NCBI RefSeq assembly: GCF_031877795.1
Contig: NC_133931.1
Span: forward strand, 130,114,621 to 130,178,620
Direction of reading: 5' to 3'
From: Strix aluco
Taxonomy: Eukaryota; Chordata; Aves; Strigiformes; Strigidae
Length of the DNA stretch: 64,000 bases
Part shown: piece after piece, positions 24,801-39,800 of the stretch
Position numbering within the stretch: position 1 is the stretch's first letter
Layout: every line of letters starts with the position of its first letter
Notes under the pieces: generated by a model
Database searches by the model: none
What the model was told of the DNA's origin: nothing
Seen by the model: only the letters and a program-made list of their open reading frames with translations
Made by a program: the position numbers and the translations under genes

Positions 24801-27800
24801 TTCTGTGGTTAGCATTCCCTCTGTACAACAGTTTGTGTACACAGCTAATTTTAATATTAACCTTACAGCACCAGTTTCAGTCAATTTGAGCACTTCAACA
24901 GAAATCATGTTGGAATATAAAAGCCCTCTGTGATCTGTTTTCTCTCCTCAGTTTAGAAATATTGCCATCTGATAATTTTTGCTATATTTTTCATTGTTTC
25001 CCCTGTCTTGTGGTTATTTTTTTATGCAGCCGTGCTACTTGTGCAAAGGCAGATAATCCAGTAATGTGAAAGTGGTTGGAAAAGAACTGCAAAACCACAG
25101 TCATGTTCAGTTTTGGGGCTGAACAACTGGCAACAGCATCTTTGGCTAAATTCAATTAACAGCAAGCACCTCACCTAAGATGAAGTTGCTACTATATAAC
25201 ATACCTGGTAATGCATTAATATATGCATGATGTAATCATATATTTCTCCAGCAAGTCGGTTTTCTGGTCTCCAGGGAATAATAACAAACTGAATTCCTAG
25301 TAAGGGCACCAGGATTAAAGTGGCTCTGACAGCTTTCATATACATGTTGGACTCAGCACGGTGGGTATCTCTTAGCTTTGTCACCAAAACTCGGACAATG
25401 TTAAGCAAAAAGAAAAAATTGACCTGCAAAAGCAAAGCCATTCAAAGTGAAAGCATTCAAATTAAATAGACATTAAAAATAAAAATACAGAGCACATAAA
25501 CGGCAGTAAAATGTAACTTCCTAGCTTTATTGTAGCTCATAATGGGCAGCTCTGTGGGAATCAGGCATTGGAAAGTACCTTGAATGTCTTCAGAAAAGAG
25601 ATGTTAAGCTCCTCTACACATTTCCCTTAGGAATCTTGCATGGTGTTTCAGGCAGGCAGGGATCAGTTCTAGGAAGCACTGGCTGTTTTGACACTGATGT
25701 GGGCAAATTTAGGATTTCCAGGGAAAAATAAGTCTCATTTTTATGTCTAAAGTTTAAATGGGATGGATGAATTGTCCCCTAGGACTCTCTTCTGAGTCTG
25801 AAGGTCACCTAGGTATCTTGCTTCAGTCTGCACTGGAGATGTCTGCAGCCAGGTGAGACAAACCCCAGCATGTCCCTGGGCACACATGGGCATATGGGAC
25901 CTACAAGGGCACACAATTTCTCTGAGGAATGTGCCTAGAGCAGGGGGCCAAGGCTGCTCTTGAGAAAAGCCTAGGCTACCCCTTGCAATCACCAGACTGC
26001 ATGGACCCTGTGGTACACTTCCCACAGGTAAAAGTTAACACTTGCTGGCTCAGGGCAGAAATGTCAGACACTTCAGAAAGTTTGGCCCCTGACCCTTATG
26101 GTCAGCGATGCCAAGTGGCTTAGCATCTCATGTCCTTAGCCATTTCCGGAAATTTGATTGCAGCTGTGGGTGCTCAGCATATGGAAACCTGCTCTTGAAC
26201 CTGGCTTCACAGAGAGCTCCTTGTGGGATGTGCAGAGAGCCTGCAGAGGAATAGGGAGGGCAGACCCAGGCTGATACTGAGCCCAGTGGGTACCCTGTGG
26301 ACATCCTAGGTATCACAGACCTTCTCTCTCTCCAGTGTAGCCAGATCACTCTTTGCTCCTCTGTTACAGTAATATCAGGCACCAATGCTTCAGAACTTCA
26401 ATAGACTTTTTTTCAGATTTCTTTTAAAATAAGGATGTAAGTTGCAAACTTACATAGAATTTTTAATAGCCCGAATTCCATGGATATATGAGAAATATCA
26501 GTTGAATCTTTCAGAACAATAAAACATGAGTCAGTAAGCTTTGGTAAAGCAGCTTGTCAGGCCACACCTGGAATACTGTGTTCAGTTTTGGTCCTCACTA
26601 TACAAAAAAGCTGTGGACAGGCTGGAGACAGTCCAGAGAAGGGCCACAAAGATGATCACAGGACTGGGAAGCCTGCTATATGAGGAAAGGCTGAGAGAAC
26701 TGAGTTTGTTCAGCCTTGAGAAGAGAAGGTGTAGGGGAGACCTTATCACCATGTTCCAGTATTTAAAGGGATACAAAGAAGATGGAGACACCCTTTTTAC
26801 AAGAAGTAACATGGAAAAGACAAAGGGTAATGGGTACAAGTTACTCTTGGGGAGATTCTGATTGGACACAAGAGAAAAATTTTTCACAATGAGAACAATC
26901 AGCCACTGCAATAATCTCCCCAGGGAAGTGATGGATTCCCCAACATCGGACTGTTTTAAGATTTGGCTGGACAGGGTGCTGGGCCATCTTGTCTAGACTG
27001 TGCTTTTGCCAAGGAAGGTTGGATCAGATGATTCTTGAGGTCCCTTCCAACCTGGTATTCTATGATTCTATGGTTTCATCATTTCTTAACTACTGCGAGA
27101 CCTTTCAACTGTTTTACATTTGTGTTCTATTGGAAAAAATGGACAATAAATTACTTCTGAGGTCTCATTCAGTATTAAAAGTAAACCTTATCCTCCATTC
27201 TATGCTGACTTTACTCACTCTGCTTAACCTTCACTTTTAAATTTCTGGAAGTAACTGTGAAAAGTGGAAAAAAGACTTTATGAAGGTAAAAATCCTCAAC
27301 TCTTCTGAGTCAGTCTTGTCACTATGGGATTTTTGTAGCAAATCATGCAGGACATTCTGTAGACATTGACATCTTCACAAGAAAAATAAGACTGGAAATG
27401 GCATAAGCACAAGCCAGAAATTATAATGCCTTATTTTAAAAACAGTTCAAGATTGCTCTTTTTCCATAAGAAACAGTCTCCTCTTTTTTCTTTGTGGCTG
27501 AGATGTATAGACTTGGAGCACAGTGATAAAAATAAAAGGTTGAATGGCCTCTCCTAGAACAGCAGAAGCAATCAAGATTGAACCAGTAAACCCACAACAG
27601 ATGTGATTCTATGGGAAGAGCAGACTATCTATATGGCAGGGAGGAATGGGCTTCTTCGGATTGCTGATGTGCAAGACTGCTTCTCAAGAAAGGGTAGAAA
27701 GATTTACAGTTTTTTCAGTTATTAGATGGAAAGTTGTTTCTTTATTCAAAGGTGTTCCCAGTATTCACTGCCCTACTGTTTGATCTCCGAGGTAATTACT

Positions 27801-30800
27801 GCAGGTACACCCATGCAGGTGTTTGCAAACAAGAGGCAGCTCAAAAGCTGGAAGTGCATTTTGGGTGACACACTGGGGACAAGGTAAACTTGGGGCTTGG
27901 GTGGAATAAAACCCTTTCTGCACCTTTCAGGAAGGTCAGGGTTACCAAACAGCACCACTGGCATATGAGATGCTCTATGTATACACATTGCACCTTGAAT
28001 CTTGCCCTCCTACGCAGACAGCCCAGTCCAGTCCCTTCCCTGGACTAGTTTAGCTCCCTACCTTTGGACCATACCAGTTCAGTGACCAGTAAAACTTGTG
28101 CTGAGTGACCAGCCTGTGCTCAGCTCACCCAGCTAAGGCACAGCTGTATGCCTCACTGATGTCACAGAAATTAAGTATCTTTGTCACAAATAAGTTACGC
28201 TGGGAGAGAGTGACTGCCCTGATTTTCAAAGTTAGTGATTCTGTTTGCCTCAAAATCTGATTCTTTACTGGGAGGTCCCTTTATAGGACTTGTTTTTGAA
28301 AAGTATTGAGAACCTGTCCTTGTAACACTGAGAAAACCTCAAGCTATTTCTGAGTTTTGACCAAAATACTTAAAGTACAGAAAATTCTATTCCGTACAGG
28401 TAAGCAGCATTTCTAAAATAATTATTAATCTGATGATAGCAAATACTATTCTTACCAATAAAGCTGCCATTACAGGTCCATGAACAATATATAGCAAGTG
28501 TGTGTCAACACTCATCCAGCAACTGGAGGGGAAATATAACATTAAAATTCATTATTAACTTAAATAAAATGTGTTACACAGTTAAATAATGCTAAGTTCC
28601 TTCAGAAACAGATACGCTACTCACTTGTCATTGAAGTATCTGGCTCTTGCAACAGCATGAATAGATGCTGGCACTAAAGGGAACCCTGAAATTATCAAAG
28701 TTATAGATCAGTCTTGGTAGTCTTGGTATTTTTTTAGTTTGAATTTCATGTGTCACACACACCAGTAAGTCTCTTGTCCACAAAACACATGCATGTGAAA
28801 TCACAGCTTTCAGGAAAGAACTGCAATCCCATCACACTCGGGACCCTACCATTACCTGGATGGTGAGATGCAAAAGAGAATAATGTTCAAGGCAGGCCAA
28901 AAGGAGAAGCAAAGTTCATGGGCCATGCTCTCCTGGGGTGTCACAAAGCTGCTGCCAGGCTCCTCTGCACTGCCGTGGCTTGTGCAGGGAAGGGTGTGAG
29001 CAGGCACTGTGGGAAGGATGCAGGGATCATTCGGTTCTCAGCAGAGTATTCCCTCAGGAAACCAGGGACACTTGTTAAAACTGTGTAAATCACTGTTCAG
29101 CAAGAGAGAGGCACATTAACTTGCATGCCAGATTATGGAGCAATGAACAACAGAGCAAGGAGTTGCTCTTTTGGAGCCTATGGCAAGAGAAAATGTTTGG
29201 AGCCAGGAGGTTTTTTTGGGGATGGGGATTTGTGATATCTTCTGCAGGTTCCCAGCATCTGTGCAGCCAAGACCATCCCATGCAGCTTTATCTCAGCAGG
29301 GAGTGGAGCTGTGGATACCATAAATCCACATCTCCTGACTTCTCTGTGAAGCCTCAGGGGAGGCCACTGCTCTAACAGGTAGCTGACGGGAGCAAATTTG
29401 CACAGGGCCAAAGGCTTGGGAACTGGAAGCCTCAAATTCTTACTTCTGGCTTGACATTAAGAGTGACAATCTGGTTCACTCCTGTCCATCTTCCTTCAGC
29501 TTGCTTGTATGTTGTGTCCTTCTCCAATAGGCTACAAACCTGAAACTGGGGAGTCTGCACTGTAATACTGACTCCAGTTTGTACAACCTTGCACATACAG
29601 ATAGCTGGCTAGTGGGGAGATGATCTATAGCCTTGTCTGTCCTGTGCAGAGAGCTTTGTGAACACCTTTGGTGTTACTGCTGCCTGTTCCCTATAAACAA
29701 AGGACATTTATTCTGAGCTTTGGATAGTCTATAATTATAAATAAAAATGTGTGAAAATGTCCTGCTGATACCATGATTAGTCACAGAGGGAAGAACATGG
29801 CTCCTTGTTTCTTTGGAAGTTAGTGATTGCATAAACACTTTTAGAAGAGACAGAAAATCCTTAGCCAAATTCTGGGGAAGACTTACCTCAGAGCACAGGC
29901 CAGCCAATGCTGGAGTGAGAATAAGGTCAAAAAATTGTGTAAACAGGACACTCCGATGTCTTCAGGTATCTTTACGCAACAGCTGCTTACTCTACTGCTA
30001 AAAAAAGTTCTTACTGCAGTTTACCTTGGGAGAACAATGCAGCTGTGGGAGAACAAACTGTATGCCTTCTCCTTTGTATATTGTTAGAAAATGATTGCTT
30101 GGCCTCTGGCTGCAGAACACCTGTTTTTGGGTGATGATGCATGGTACAACAACAAAAAGCTCAGAAAGGAAAGAAAGAAGCTTCCAACCTCAGAGTAAGC
30201 TTATGGGATTGACAGCTTGAGAAAATCCTTTTGATTTGGAAATGGAACAAGTCTGGGCCAGTTTTGTTGACAGACAGATTGAAGTGCAATTTTTAAGGGG
30301 TCTTCCTGCAACAGCAAGAATTTTTCATCTGAAAGCTCTGGCCTGGAGTACCATGAGTAGAGTGCTCCACATGATGCCAAGGGACCTTTTTTTCTTCTGC
30401 TAAATGCATTAGCCTAGAATATTTGGCTCAACAAACTCACAAGCAAATCTTAAGAATGAGACGGAAAGTTTTCATTAGCCAGTTACAGGGTAAGAAGCTC
30501 ATGACTGTCTATGGCTCAAATTTCCAGCTGCAGGCTGGATGGACTCTTCTAGATACCATTCTCTTGTAAAGGTCTAAAAGGCAGTGAGTTAATGAGAAGT
30601 GAAGCACCAAGGTCTGTTGGGTCTTGGTGGCACAACATGTATCACTCCAAGTATCTCACCAACACATGGTGAGCAGTGAGTAATGTAGAAAAGGTCTTAC
30701 ACCAGCCATCCCAGGAGAAGGTCATGCCAGGTCCTTTATGGCACACACTGGCAATTATGCTTAATTGTATTTCCAGTTGAATTTGGAAGGCACTCTGCTT

Positions 30801-33800
30801 CAGCACTATCCAAATAAATGACTCCCTTTGCACTTTTATGTGGATGAAGCTGCCTGAAGCAGCCAGACAGAGTGGACTGAAGCTGGATGCACACATTTGA
30901 TACTGTTTTCTTGCCCTGTATAAGGGTGATTTCCTGACCCAGTGAAACAATAACAAATGAGAAATGACACCCCCAAAGGCAGTTCCCAGAGAAGGGGTCA
31001 CCACAAGGCATCAGCCTTGAAATACATGTCAGATTCCATTCAATCATCACAAACATTTTGTAGAAGTGTTTTATATTTGCTCAGATTTTTATTTTTCTTA
31101 TAAAGCTATTTTATAAATAAAAGAATCTAGATCTTTTTGCATAGGGATTAGTTATAACAATGAATAATGAGCAACTTCATCTTTTGTTCTACATTTACCT
31201 TGATCTTTTGAATTGTAATTCAGAGCACAGCCTGCTCTGGCTGCTCTGCATTGCCCTTTGGAGAAATGTATCTCTCTCCATAGTTTAACATAGCTGGATG
31301 TTTAAAGTTAGACTGTGAGACTACTGCTTCTGGAATCAGTGGAATTACACCGATTTATGCAAACAAGGGGTGGCCAGATAGTCCTAATTAGATCATTTTG
31401 CTATTATTGATTTCTACCTTAGTTAGGAGGTGCTAATGATTACTTTTTTTGTGGAAGTATTTATCTAGTTTCATTAGAAAGGCTGCAGACTTCATAGTCA
31501 AGAGTTGTGTCCATTTTTATTAACCTTTTCCTTCTCAAGATATCATCATCCTATTACCACAGCCAACACCCTATTTATTTTTTTGGGCAGTGCTGCAAAT
31601 ACCAATGAGTATCTTATCAGATAACTTCACTGAATTACCCACCACGATGCTAGTGCCATTCTCAGCAATATTAAAGCTAGTTCATAAGCTTCCACTGCAG
31701 GCTAGCAGGCTAGTTGCATTAAATTGCACTGCCTAAATTGAATGTCACCTGAACAAAAAAATGTTTATGACCATTTTCCTCTTGCATAATTGGATATGGA
31801 ATGACACTATTTTGGGAAGGCTTATGCTTCAAGACATGAAAGTGGAAAAAGCTTTATCTGGAAGGAAACATTTAAAATGACTCTTCATATAGGGCTGCCA
31901 TTTCAAAACCAGAGCCCGATCAGACTTTGTATATTCAAATATTCTGAACTATGAAAACTTTGTGATAGTACAGTTGCTTGCTCCAAGAGGGCTCAGCTAT
32001 TTGGGTTGACAAAGTCCAGAAACGTCTACTCAATTTAGGGTTCTTCAGGAAGGTTGTCTTCATTTAAGAGCTGACGATGTTCCACATACTTTTAATTCCA
32101 AAAGCACAAAAGGTCCCTCTCTTCTCAGAAAAGGTGACATTCTCATAAGAAAAAAGAGTGCATGATGGCATTCACATTAAAAAAAAAAAAAAAAAAAGAA
32201 AGAAGAGTTCTTACACACCTGGAAACTCTTATCTGGCAGTATAATCCATATAAACTAGAAAATCATGCTAATTTGCTAGGTAACTAATGTGGTCATGGCT
32301 CCTTGGGCAATATGCATGTGACTACATACAGTTTGCATGCACAGTGTATGGGTCTGTAACCTCTCTCACAGAATATTGAGATTTGCTTATTGACACCCAT
32401 ATGTTTCTCTGAAATGCTTCAGAGATCAGTGTTGTTGAACAAAATCAGCCTTGACAGCTGAGCCATTATCTACTCCTGTGTAGGTAAAATTGAATCTTCC
32501 CCTTTAAAACAACATCTGCCAAAATACATCTGACACTGGATTCACTTCCAGAGAAATTCTAGTTCCCCTTTCTGCATGCTGTGTTTTTTCACTTTGGAAG
32601 ACATAGATACTGATTTTTCCTCTTCTTTATTCCAGAAAAAAATACTTTTATAGGTACTGTCACAGATTAAAAATTTTGCATATAAAGTGACAAAAATAGA
32701 CAATTTTTGTTCACAAAGGAGATATGTTTGGATAGAAATCTATTTCTCTCCCAAAGCTTTGCTTAACGAAACTTAAGCATTCATTTCAGTAAATCCCAAG
32801 ATGCAGCAAATAATGGATGTTGACTCCTGCTGATTTTTTTAAGTCTCTAGGCCCATCCAAATTAATGCACTCAAATTTAGGAACTAAGAACTCAATCTTA
32901 AACTATGATCTAGTGGTATAAATACAACAATTCAGGTGTATAAGTGCCAGAAGAATTCAAACATCTGAAAGAATTGACCATCTTGCTATAAATCATAACA
33001 TACATACCCCAGCCCAAGAGGTAATACCAGTGCAAACGCTGCTCTTCAGCAAACACTGCCACCACAATCAACGTGTGAAGATAAATGCCTTCGCAGAGCA
33101 TCCAGAAGTAGTTGCAGCCCAACATGTACTGATGAAAGAATTGCAGCACTTTGCAGCTTACCTGTTAGATAAATGAGATAATGTCACACACTTGACCAGC
33201 ATTTCGTATTTAAGCAGCCAAAGACAAATGTTACTGCTAGACTATAAGAAAGCGAAGTGGAACAAAAATCCCCAGATTTTGCTGGGTTTGTTCAGCACCT
33301 ATCAGTGACAGGGATTTTAAACTTTTATAAATTAGATGAATGGAACAAACAGTCTTCACAAAATAGAAAAAATGTATGATGACAGTACTCCAGAAAGTAC
33401 CACATAACAAAAAATCCCATTCAAAAGTTGGTAATCTGACGTTTTTTAGAACTGAAACAAGCAACTTGTTATAGATGTACAAGAAAGGCTGTGAAGAGGA
33501 CAGTAACTTAGAGTTTGGGTGACTTCTTTTACTTTCAATCAAACTCAAATAAGGTTTGTTCAGCTCTTCCATCTAAGCCAGAGTCACTTACTCTTTAAAT
33601 AGCACCCAGCTCTGAACTCCCTTCTTCAGGAAGGGCAAGTGCTTTGTCAGTGGAAATTTTTTTGGTAGGGTACCAGGGATACCAGCTTCGCCTCTTTGCG
33701 AGAAGACAGCTTTACTTTGGTTTGTCCAAATAACAAAGTGACATATGGAGCTAAACAGAGCCAGTGAAGTTAGGAAGTGTCTCCGGCCTGCGGTTCAGAT

Positions 33801-36800
33801 GAGGTTGCAGGAATAGACCTTGACAAGAGACTGGCTTCAAGACGCTGAGAAGCAGTGGGCAGATGGTGGAGGGATGTGTGTCATGTCCACTACCAGAGAG
33901 AGCCAGGTGGTGCAGGACAATGCTGTTCCTCTTCTGAGAGGATCTCATGTCCATCCACCTCCTCAGAGAGGGCAATGAGTTCCTCCACATGGGCTTCTAT
34001 GCCACCAGCACACAGGAGGGCCAGGAGGAGTGTGAGGGTGTTGCTGTGCTGGCAGAGCCCCACTGCTCCTGGGGGAACACCACAGGCTACTCAGAAATCT
34101 GAGGTCACAGCAGTGATGGCAAAGTGACAGTCATCATCTGTGGCCACAGGAAAATACTCCTTCCCCTTAACTTCTGCAGATGTTTTCCAAGCTGACTACC
34201 CGGTCTGAGAGAGATGTCTTTAGGATTTACTTGTCTCTTTGAAGAGACATTTTGGCAGTTCAGCAGGTGGAGGACTGCATGTTTTGCGTCCGTCTGGGCT
34301 GCCCCTCTGGACCAGAGAAGCTTGTTAGCCATCCAGGGCACCACCTTCTGTTGCTGAAAAATGTTCCCAAAGCAATTGTCCAAACATGTGCATTTAGTTC
34401 TGTTTCAATATTTGCAGTGCAGCTTGGTGCTTATGAAAATATAGGATATTTTAGGTTAGGATATAAGATTCTGACAGGATTACCTTGAAGGACTGATTTT
34501 TATTTTTGGTGATTCATTTTTCCTGCTAGCTGCACAAGGTAGAGCAGACAGTCACATCTTGTTTCCACACCAAGTCCGAACAGCTCTTACAAGATATGGC
34601 CAAAAAGGATTGTATAGTTTGAAAAGATTAAAAAAAAAAAAAAAAAAGAAAAAAAAAAGTAGTATTTGCTCCTTTTTTTGTTGGCAAATGTGTTCCTTAA
34701 GGTTCTTAAATCATCCCCGGAATGTTTTTCACAGGTCTGGGTCAATATGTTTCTTGCCTTGTTCCCTCACACGTGCTCAACGCAACCTCCCAGCTGGTGG
34801 CTGGCCTTTCTTCCTTCTCCCCTTATCGATCATCTGTCCCTGCAAGGGCTGCCTTGACTGACAGGTGCTTCCCAAAGTCTGCACACACATTCAGGTGGCA
34901 CTCTCCCTGACATCAGCCAGCTACGCAGCCTCTAAAAAGCCAGCAAACTTTCTGAGCCATCACAGCAGTTTTCCAGACAAGTTTGATAAAGTCCTCTGCA
35001 TCCCAGATTTAAGCTGGGCCAGCTCCATGATCCCCTGTGGGGATCTCCTCGGAAGAGCTGCAGGTCAGAGGACTGACCCAAGACCTCAAGACATCGTTTC
35101 CCTGATGCTGTGGTGGGAGTGACTTGGGGTGTCAGCACGTTGCTCACAGGCTGGTCCAGCTCCCATCTGTGCCAAAGTCACCCCAGCTTTCCATCCAGTC
35201 ACTGGGCTCTGGAACCAGTCTTGAACTGCAGCCCACAGCTGGATGGGAGCAGAGCATGGCTGGTGAGTTCTGCAACAAAATCCATGGTACATTCTCAGAC
35301 CTGTCATTTTAACTTAATGCTTTCACCGTTTCATGTGGCCGAACTGAAAGGGAGACGACTATTCAGTAACCTTGCTTCTCTTTGCCAGCTGTTTGCACTG
35401 TTCACCACCCCTCTCAGCAGAGACTGACCAAACATACTTTCCATTTGAACTAAGTCAGTCTTTGCTGAACTTTTATCTGTAGCTCAAACAAATGCACACA
35501 CAGAAAGCACACTGCCTGAGAACTACATACCTAAACTTTATTTACTTAATTTACTTAATTTCCTCAACATTTCTTTCATTCACATGTGAACTATCACTTG
35601 TGGCTTTAAAAATCAAATCATATACCTATCTTTTAGAGTAATGACCATGCAGACAGATCATGCCTCTTTTGAGGAATTCAATCACTTCCTATGCAGCAAG
35701 TTAAAGAAGTAATACCACTGACAAAGCATGAAGGATGGGTGTGATTAGTACTTAGATTCCTATCATTGATTTGAGAATGAATCCGAAAAAGTTAGAATAA
35801 AGAGCTCAAGCACAACAATGCATTGAGATGAATTATGTTAAATTCATATTAATCAAACTACAGAAAAAATCAGTCTTTGTTTTGGATGAGCTAACAAATG
35901 CAGCACATTTCATCTGCGGCTAAGTGATGCCGATATAGGCAATAAAAAGAGTGTTTTTCTTAGGTCAGAGCAGGTAAAAGAGAAGAACCTGTTACTGATG
36001 AGAACTGGATTCATGCATGGTACAAATAAAACATAACAAATGTAACTAACATCTCAGTGTACATTAATCTTAGCTGGGAAAATTGCAGAACTAGTAAGTT
36101 TTATGAAGTGTTTATTCTTACAGAAACAAGTAAAATGAAACTGCAAGATGATACAGAAGCAAATCTTCCACCACTTCCATGCTTGATAACTGACTGATTG
36201 TTAACTTTGAGATAAAAAACTTGTTTAGGGGTTTTGTCTTCTGCTAGGTCAAATATGTTTTGTTGCAAGTTCTTCAAGGCAGAGGCTCTGTCTTTGTTGT
36301 GCCTTGTACAGTATGAAGCACAGTCTCAAAGGACTATGATAGCACCTTCACACTATGAAGAAGAGTAAAATGTCATGAGCTCTCAGTCTATGGGTGTGCA
36401 GGTGACTGAAGCTAGTGGATTTTAATTCATGAGCAGGGCAGGCTGAGAGGAAATAGCTGGGCCTTTCTAGTGCAGCCCAGTAACTGTTGCTCAGGCTGGT
36501 GTGCCTGTCTCCTGAACAAAGGAATAAACAAATGCTCCTCTTTTCAAGAGCCTGGAGACAGCACTGCACTGCACCGGTTGGTGGCTACGTAGCAAGGGAA
36601 GTGTCCTACAGTTACCAGGAAAGTCCCCAAAGCCAGGTAACCACCTAAGAAAGCAGTTCCTTCGTGGCTCTGGGAGGACGGCCAAGAATGAACTCTATTT
36701 TGGCAGAATGCAGCCTGGCAAGAAACTTGATTTGCAAGCAAGGAGACTGCCTCCTGCTACTTGTTCTCACTGCCCTGATGAACACAAAAGCTGAGGAAAG

Positions 36801-39800
36801 TTCTTTACAGGTTTGCAGGAGAGCAGCCGAGAAAAAGATCTTTATTGTTAATTTTCCTTCCTCATGGAAGCAACCTGCAATGGCCTTAAATTCTGGCTAA
36901 CTACTCAGGGGCAAAAAGGGTCAATAGGAATACAGTCAGTCATATTCTCTTCTCTCACAAATCTTGCTAAGAGTCATGTAACTCTCGTGAAGGCCTCGGC
37001 TGCAATATGTAACAAAAGCACTTCAAAAGGATGTTGGAATCATTTCACAGAGAAGAAATAATTTGTTGTTCCTCTACAAGAAGGAGCTAGCACTAGTGTT
37101 CATGATGTTTTGCAGGATATATTGGCATATTATAAATACTGTTAATATTCTGGTCCTGTGAAAGGAGTTCCAAAAATCCATCTGCCTACGCAGGACCCTG
37201 CAATTGCGCAGTGATGTAGTCAGCATGCCACTCTCCTCGGCTAATCCGGAAGCCTCTCATCACATGTACTTGTCATTTCCCTGTTAAGGCTCTCCTTGGT
37301 TATCAGTTAATACCTTACAACAGAAAGCTGCAGTATTAAGTACTATCACCACCTATTAGGGCAAATCAAGCCAAAACATACAGCCTACATAAGTCCCAGA
37401 ATACTATCTTCAACAATATTAACAAAATGTAATGTGAAAGAAGTTGCTAACTGTTTTTGAGCAGGTCTTCCTAGTAATTAAGTCAGAGTAAAAGGACTGA
37501 CTCAGTTTTGGTATAGAAAAGTTGTACAGATTCCTGTGTGTCCTCATTCCTGTGATGCTTTCCTGGGTGAAGGGACTCAGGTTGGCAAGTTAGGAGGTGT
37601 GTTTTACACCAGTCTTTGCCAACTCCAGATAGCCTGCCCTGTGGAAAGTGAGGGTGGGATAGCCTCTTGGTGTGCATAATGAAACTTCTCTTTTCAAATT
37701 CTTGGTATCCATTGAAATGCTCTCAACTGACATTTCAAATAAATTGTTAATAGGCCAACCAAGGTTATTGATTAAACCAAGACAGTTGTATGGGCCATCA
37801 TTACAGCTGTGCACTTCTTTGTTTAAAGGGAAATAAACATATTTGGCCTTATTAGTCTGATTTGTCTTCACCTCTGTGAACCTCCCCAGTGCACAGCAGT
37901 GAAGGACCCTCCTCGGGGAGAGTTTTTACTGCTTGCTATGGAGGCCAGACATGATTTATTCAAATTCAGTTTGAAGGCAATACAATATATTCTCAGCCAT
38001 TTTTAACTTAGCATTTTAAATGAGTGGCTTGAAGCTTGATTACCGATCTGACTTACATATTTCTTGGGGTTTTTTAATGGCTATTAGAACAGTATTCTAC
38101 GAAAATATTCTTAAATTCCAAGTATCTATAAGTTACACAAATAAGCAATAAAAGGACTTTCCAAAGCAAGACAGTGCTAAATATTGTAGCTCTAAATCAC
38201 TGGCTATCAGAATGTCATACCATTATACAATGTATCTACTATGAGTCATCCATTAAATTGTGTTCCAGTCAGAAACCTGGCACACAGGGTCTCAGGCTAA
38301 GATTAATGTTTTAATAAACTTTTAAACCATTTACAGAACGAAATGTACACAGTTGCTCAGAGGGATCCTAGGTTTTGTGTTACAAAAAAGCAAAATGCGA
38401 AATTAAACAACAGGGGATATTTTTAACAGCATCTGTGCCCATGTCTATGCTATAGTGAAGCAGCCAGCCCAGAATTAGGCATTCTGGACAGGAATTAATA
38501 TGGCTACATCCACACATCCTTGAATCCTGGCTGCCATAGTGGTGGCTCCCCCAGGGCTGCAGCTTGGAACTCTGCAGAGCACCGTGCCGGGCTGAGCTCC
38601 CATGGGTTCCCATGGCACATCCAGCGCTGCCAGCCTGCAGCAGCCACCCGCTCCTTGCCTACAGGCTGCACTGTGCCAAGCGTCACACAGAGTGCAAGAC
38701 AGAGCAGAATGCAGCCTCGTCACCCCCATTGAGCTTGGTTTCTGAGCTGGGGTTGCCAGAGGGAGGCAGCTTTTCAGGAAGGCAACCCTAAGGAGGAGAA
38801 AACAAGGGCAGTCAGGGTAGTCTAAAAAAAATAGTACGGGAACTACGTGACCTTCTGTTCATTTGGACTGGAAATGGAGTCAGAGTGCTCACAAGCTCTG
38901 CTGCCATCTTCTCCCAGCTGCAGAAGGTAATCCCCAATGAAATGGGGTAAGTTTCAGTTATTCCAGGCACCTCTCCTCCACCACTTTGATGCCCTTTCAT
39001 TTATTTTTTTTTTTTCAGGCTACTTCTGTTTGCTCTTAAATACCTTCAAGAGGAGCAGGGTGACTGGGTCATGACTGAAAACGGGCAGTCTGCAGGTCTG
39101 CACAGCAGTCACTGAAGGGCAGTGAAATAGCACAGATGGAATTCATCTCACCTAACCTGGATGTCTGACTTCATGGTATAGATGTGTAGACTGAAGCAGT
39201 CACTGGAGAGGAATGAGCACTCTGCATTTAATTCACTTGACGTGTTTTAGTCAGGTGTGAGTAAGGAGAATGGTCTCCTGGACTCAGACACAGCTGCCTG
39301 CACTGGTAGCACTGCCATTTACTCAGACAAATAAATACCAGTGAGGAAAGTAGCTGTGGCAGAATGGTATCAGGGAGAATATTGTGATTCAGAAACATTA
39401 TGATACTTTCCTTCTGAGGGTAATTCCTTTTGGAAATGTCCATCTGTTAAGAGATTTTGAAAAATCTACTTTCTGATCAATTCACACTCAAATTTCTCAC
39501 ATTTTAGGTAGATCCTTTTAAAGACACATGCTAAAGAAAACTTGGAGAGGAACCTTTAGTTTAATTTGAATTATCTCGAATTAGTAGCTGCTTTTACAAC
39601 AGCAAAGTTTCTAAACATAATTGCTTTATATTCCCAGAGACAAATCTAAACCTAAGTTGCTTAAATGTGCTGTTCATGTGGAAGGCCTTTTGTGGAAAGT
39701 GCGGGAACAGTTCATTAGGGGATGCTATGTCTGTACAGAGTAGCACAGAATCTATCAAAAAGGCAACTGTTAGCATTTGCCTTTGTTGATCTGACATTTA

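Larger units (their letters stand above)
17052..25204 (-). other. CALCR: CALCR intron between the TM5-TM6 and TM7 exons (8.2 kb)
   Basis: Holds the TATTTC array at 19244-19413, a 12-bp poly-A run at 20583-20594, a GGT run near 21709-21720 and a GC-richer patch at about 23575-23910. The patch is crossed by a 165-codon minus-strand open frame (23564-24061) that I do not regard as a gene. Nothing else recognised. Confidence 0.85.
28686..33007 (-). other. CALCR: CALCR intron between the TM3 and TM4 exons (4.3 kb)
   Basis: Contains a 19-bp poly-A run at 32179-32197 and a short old-repeat trace at 31326-31364. No gene or transposon otherwise recognised. Confidence 0.85.
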
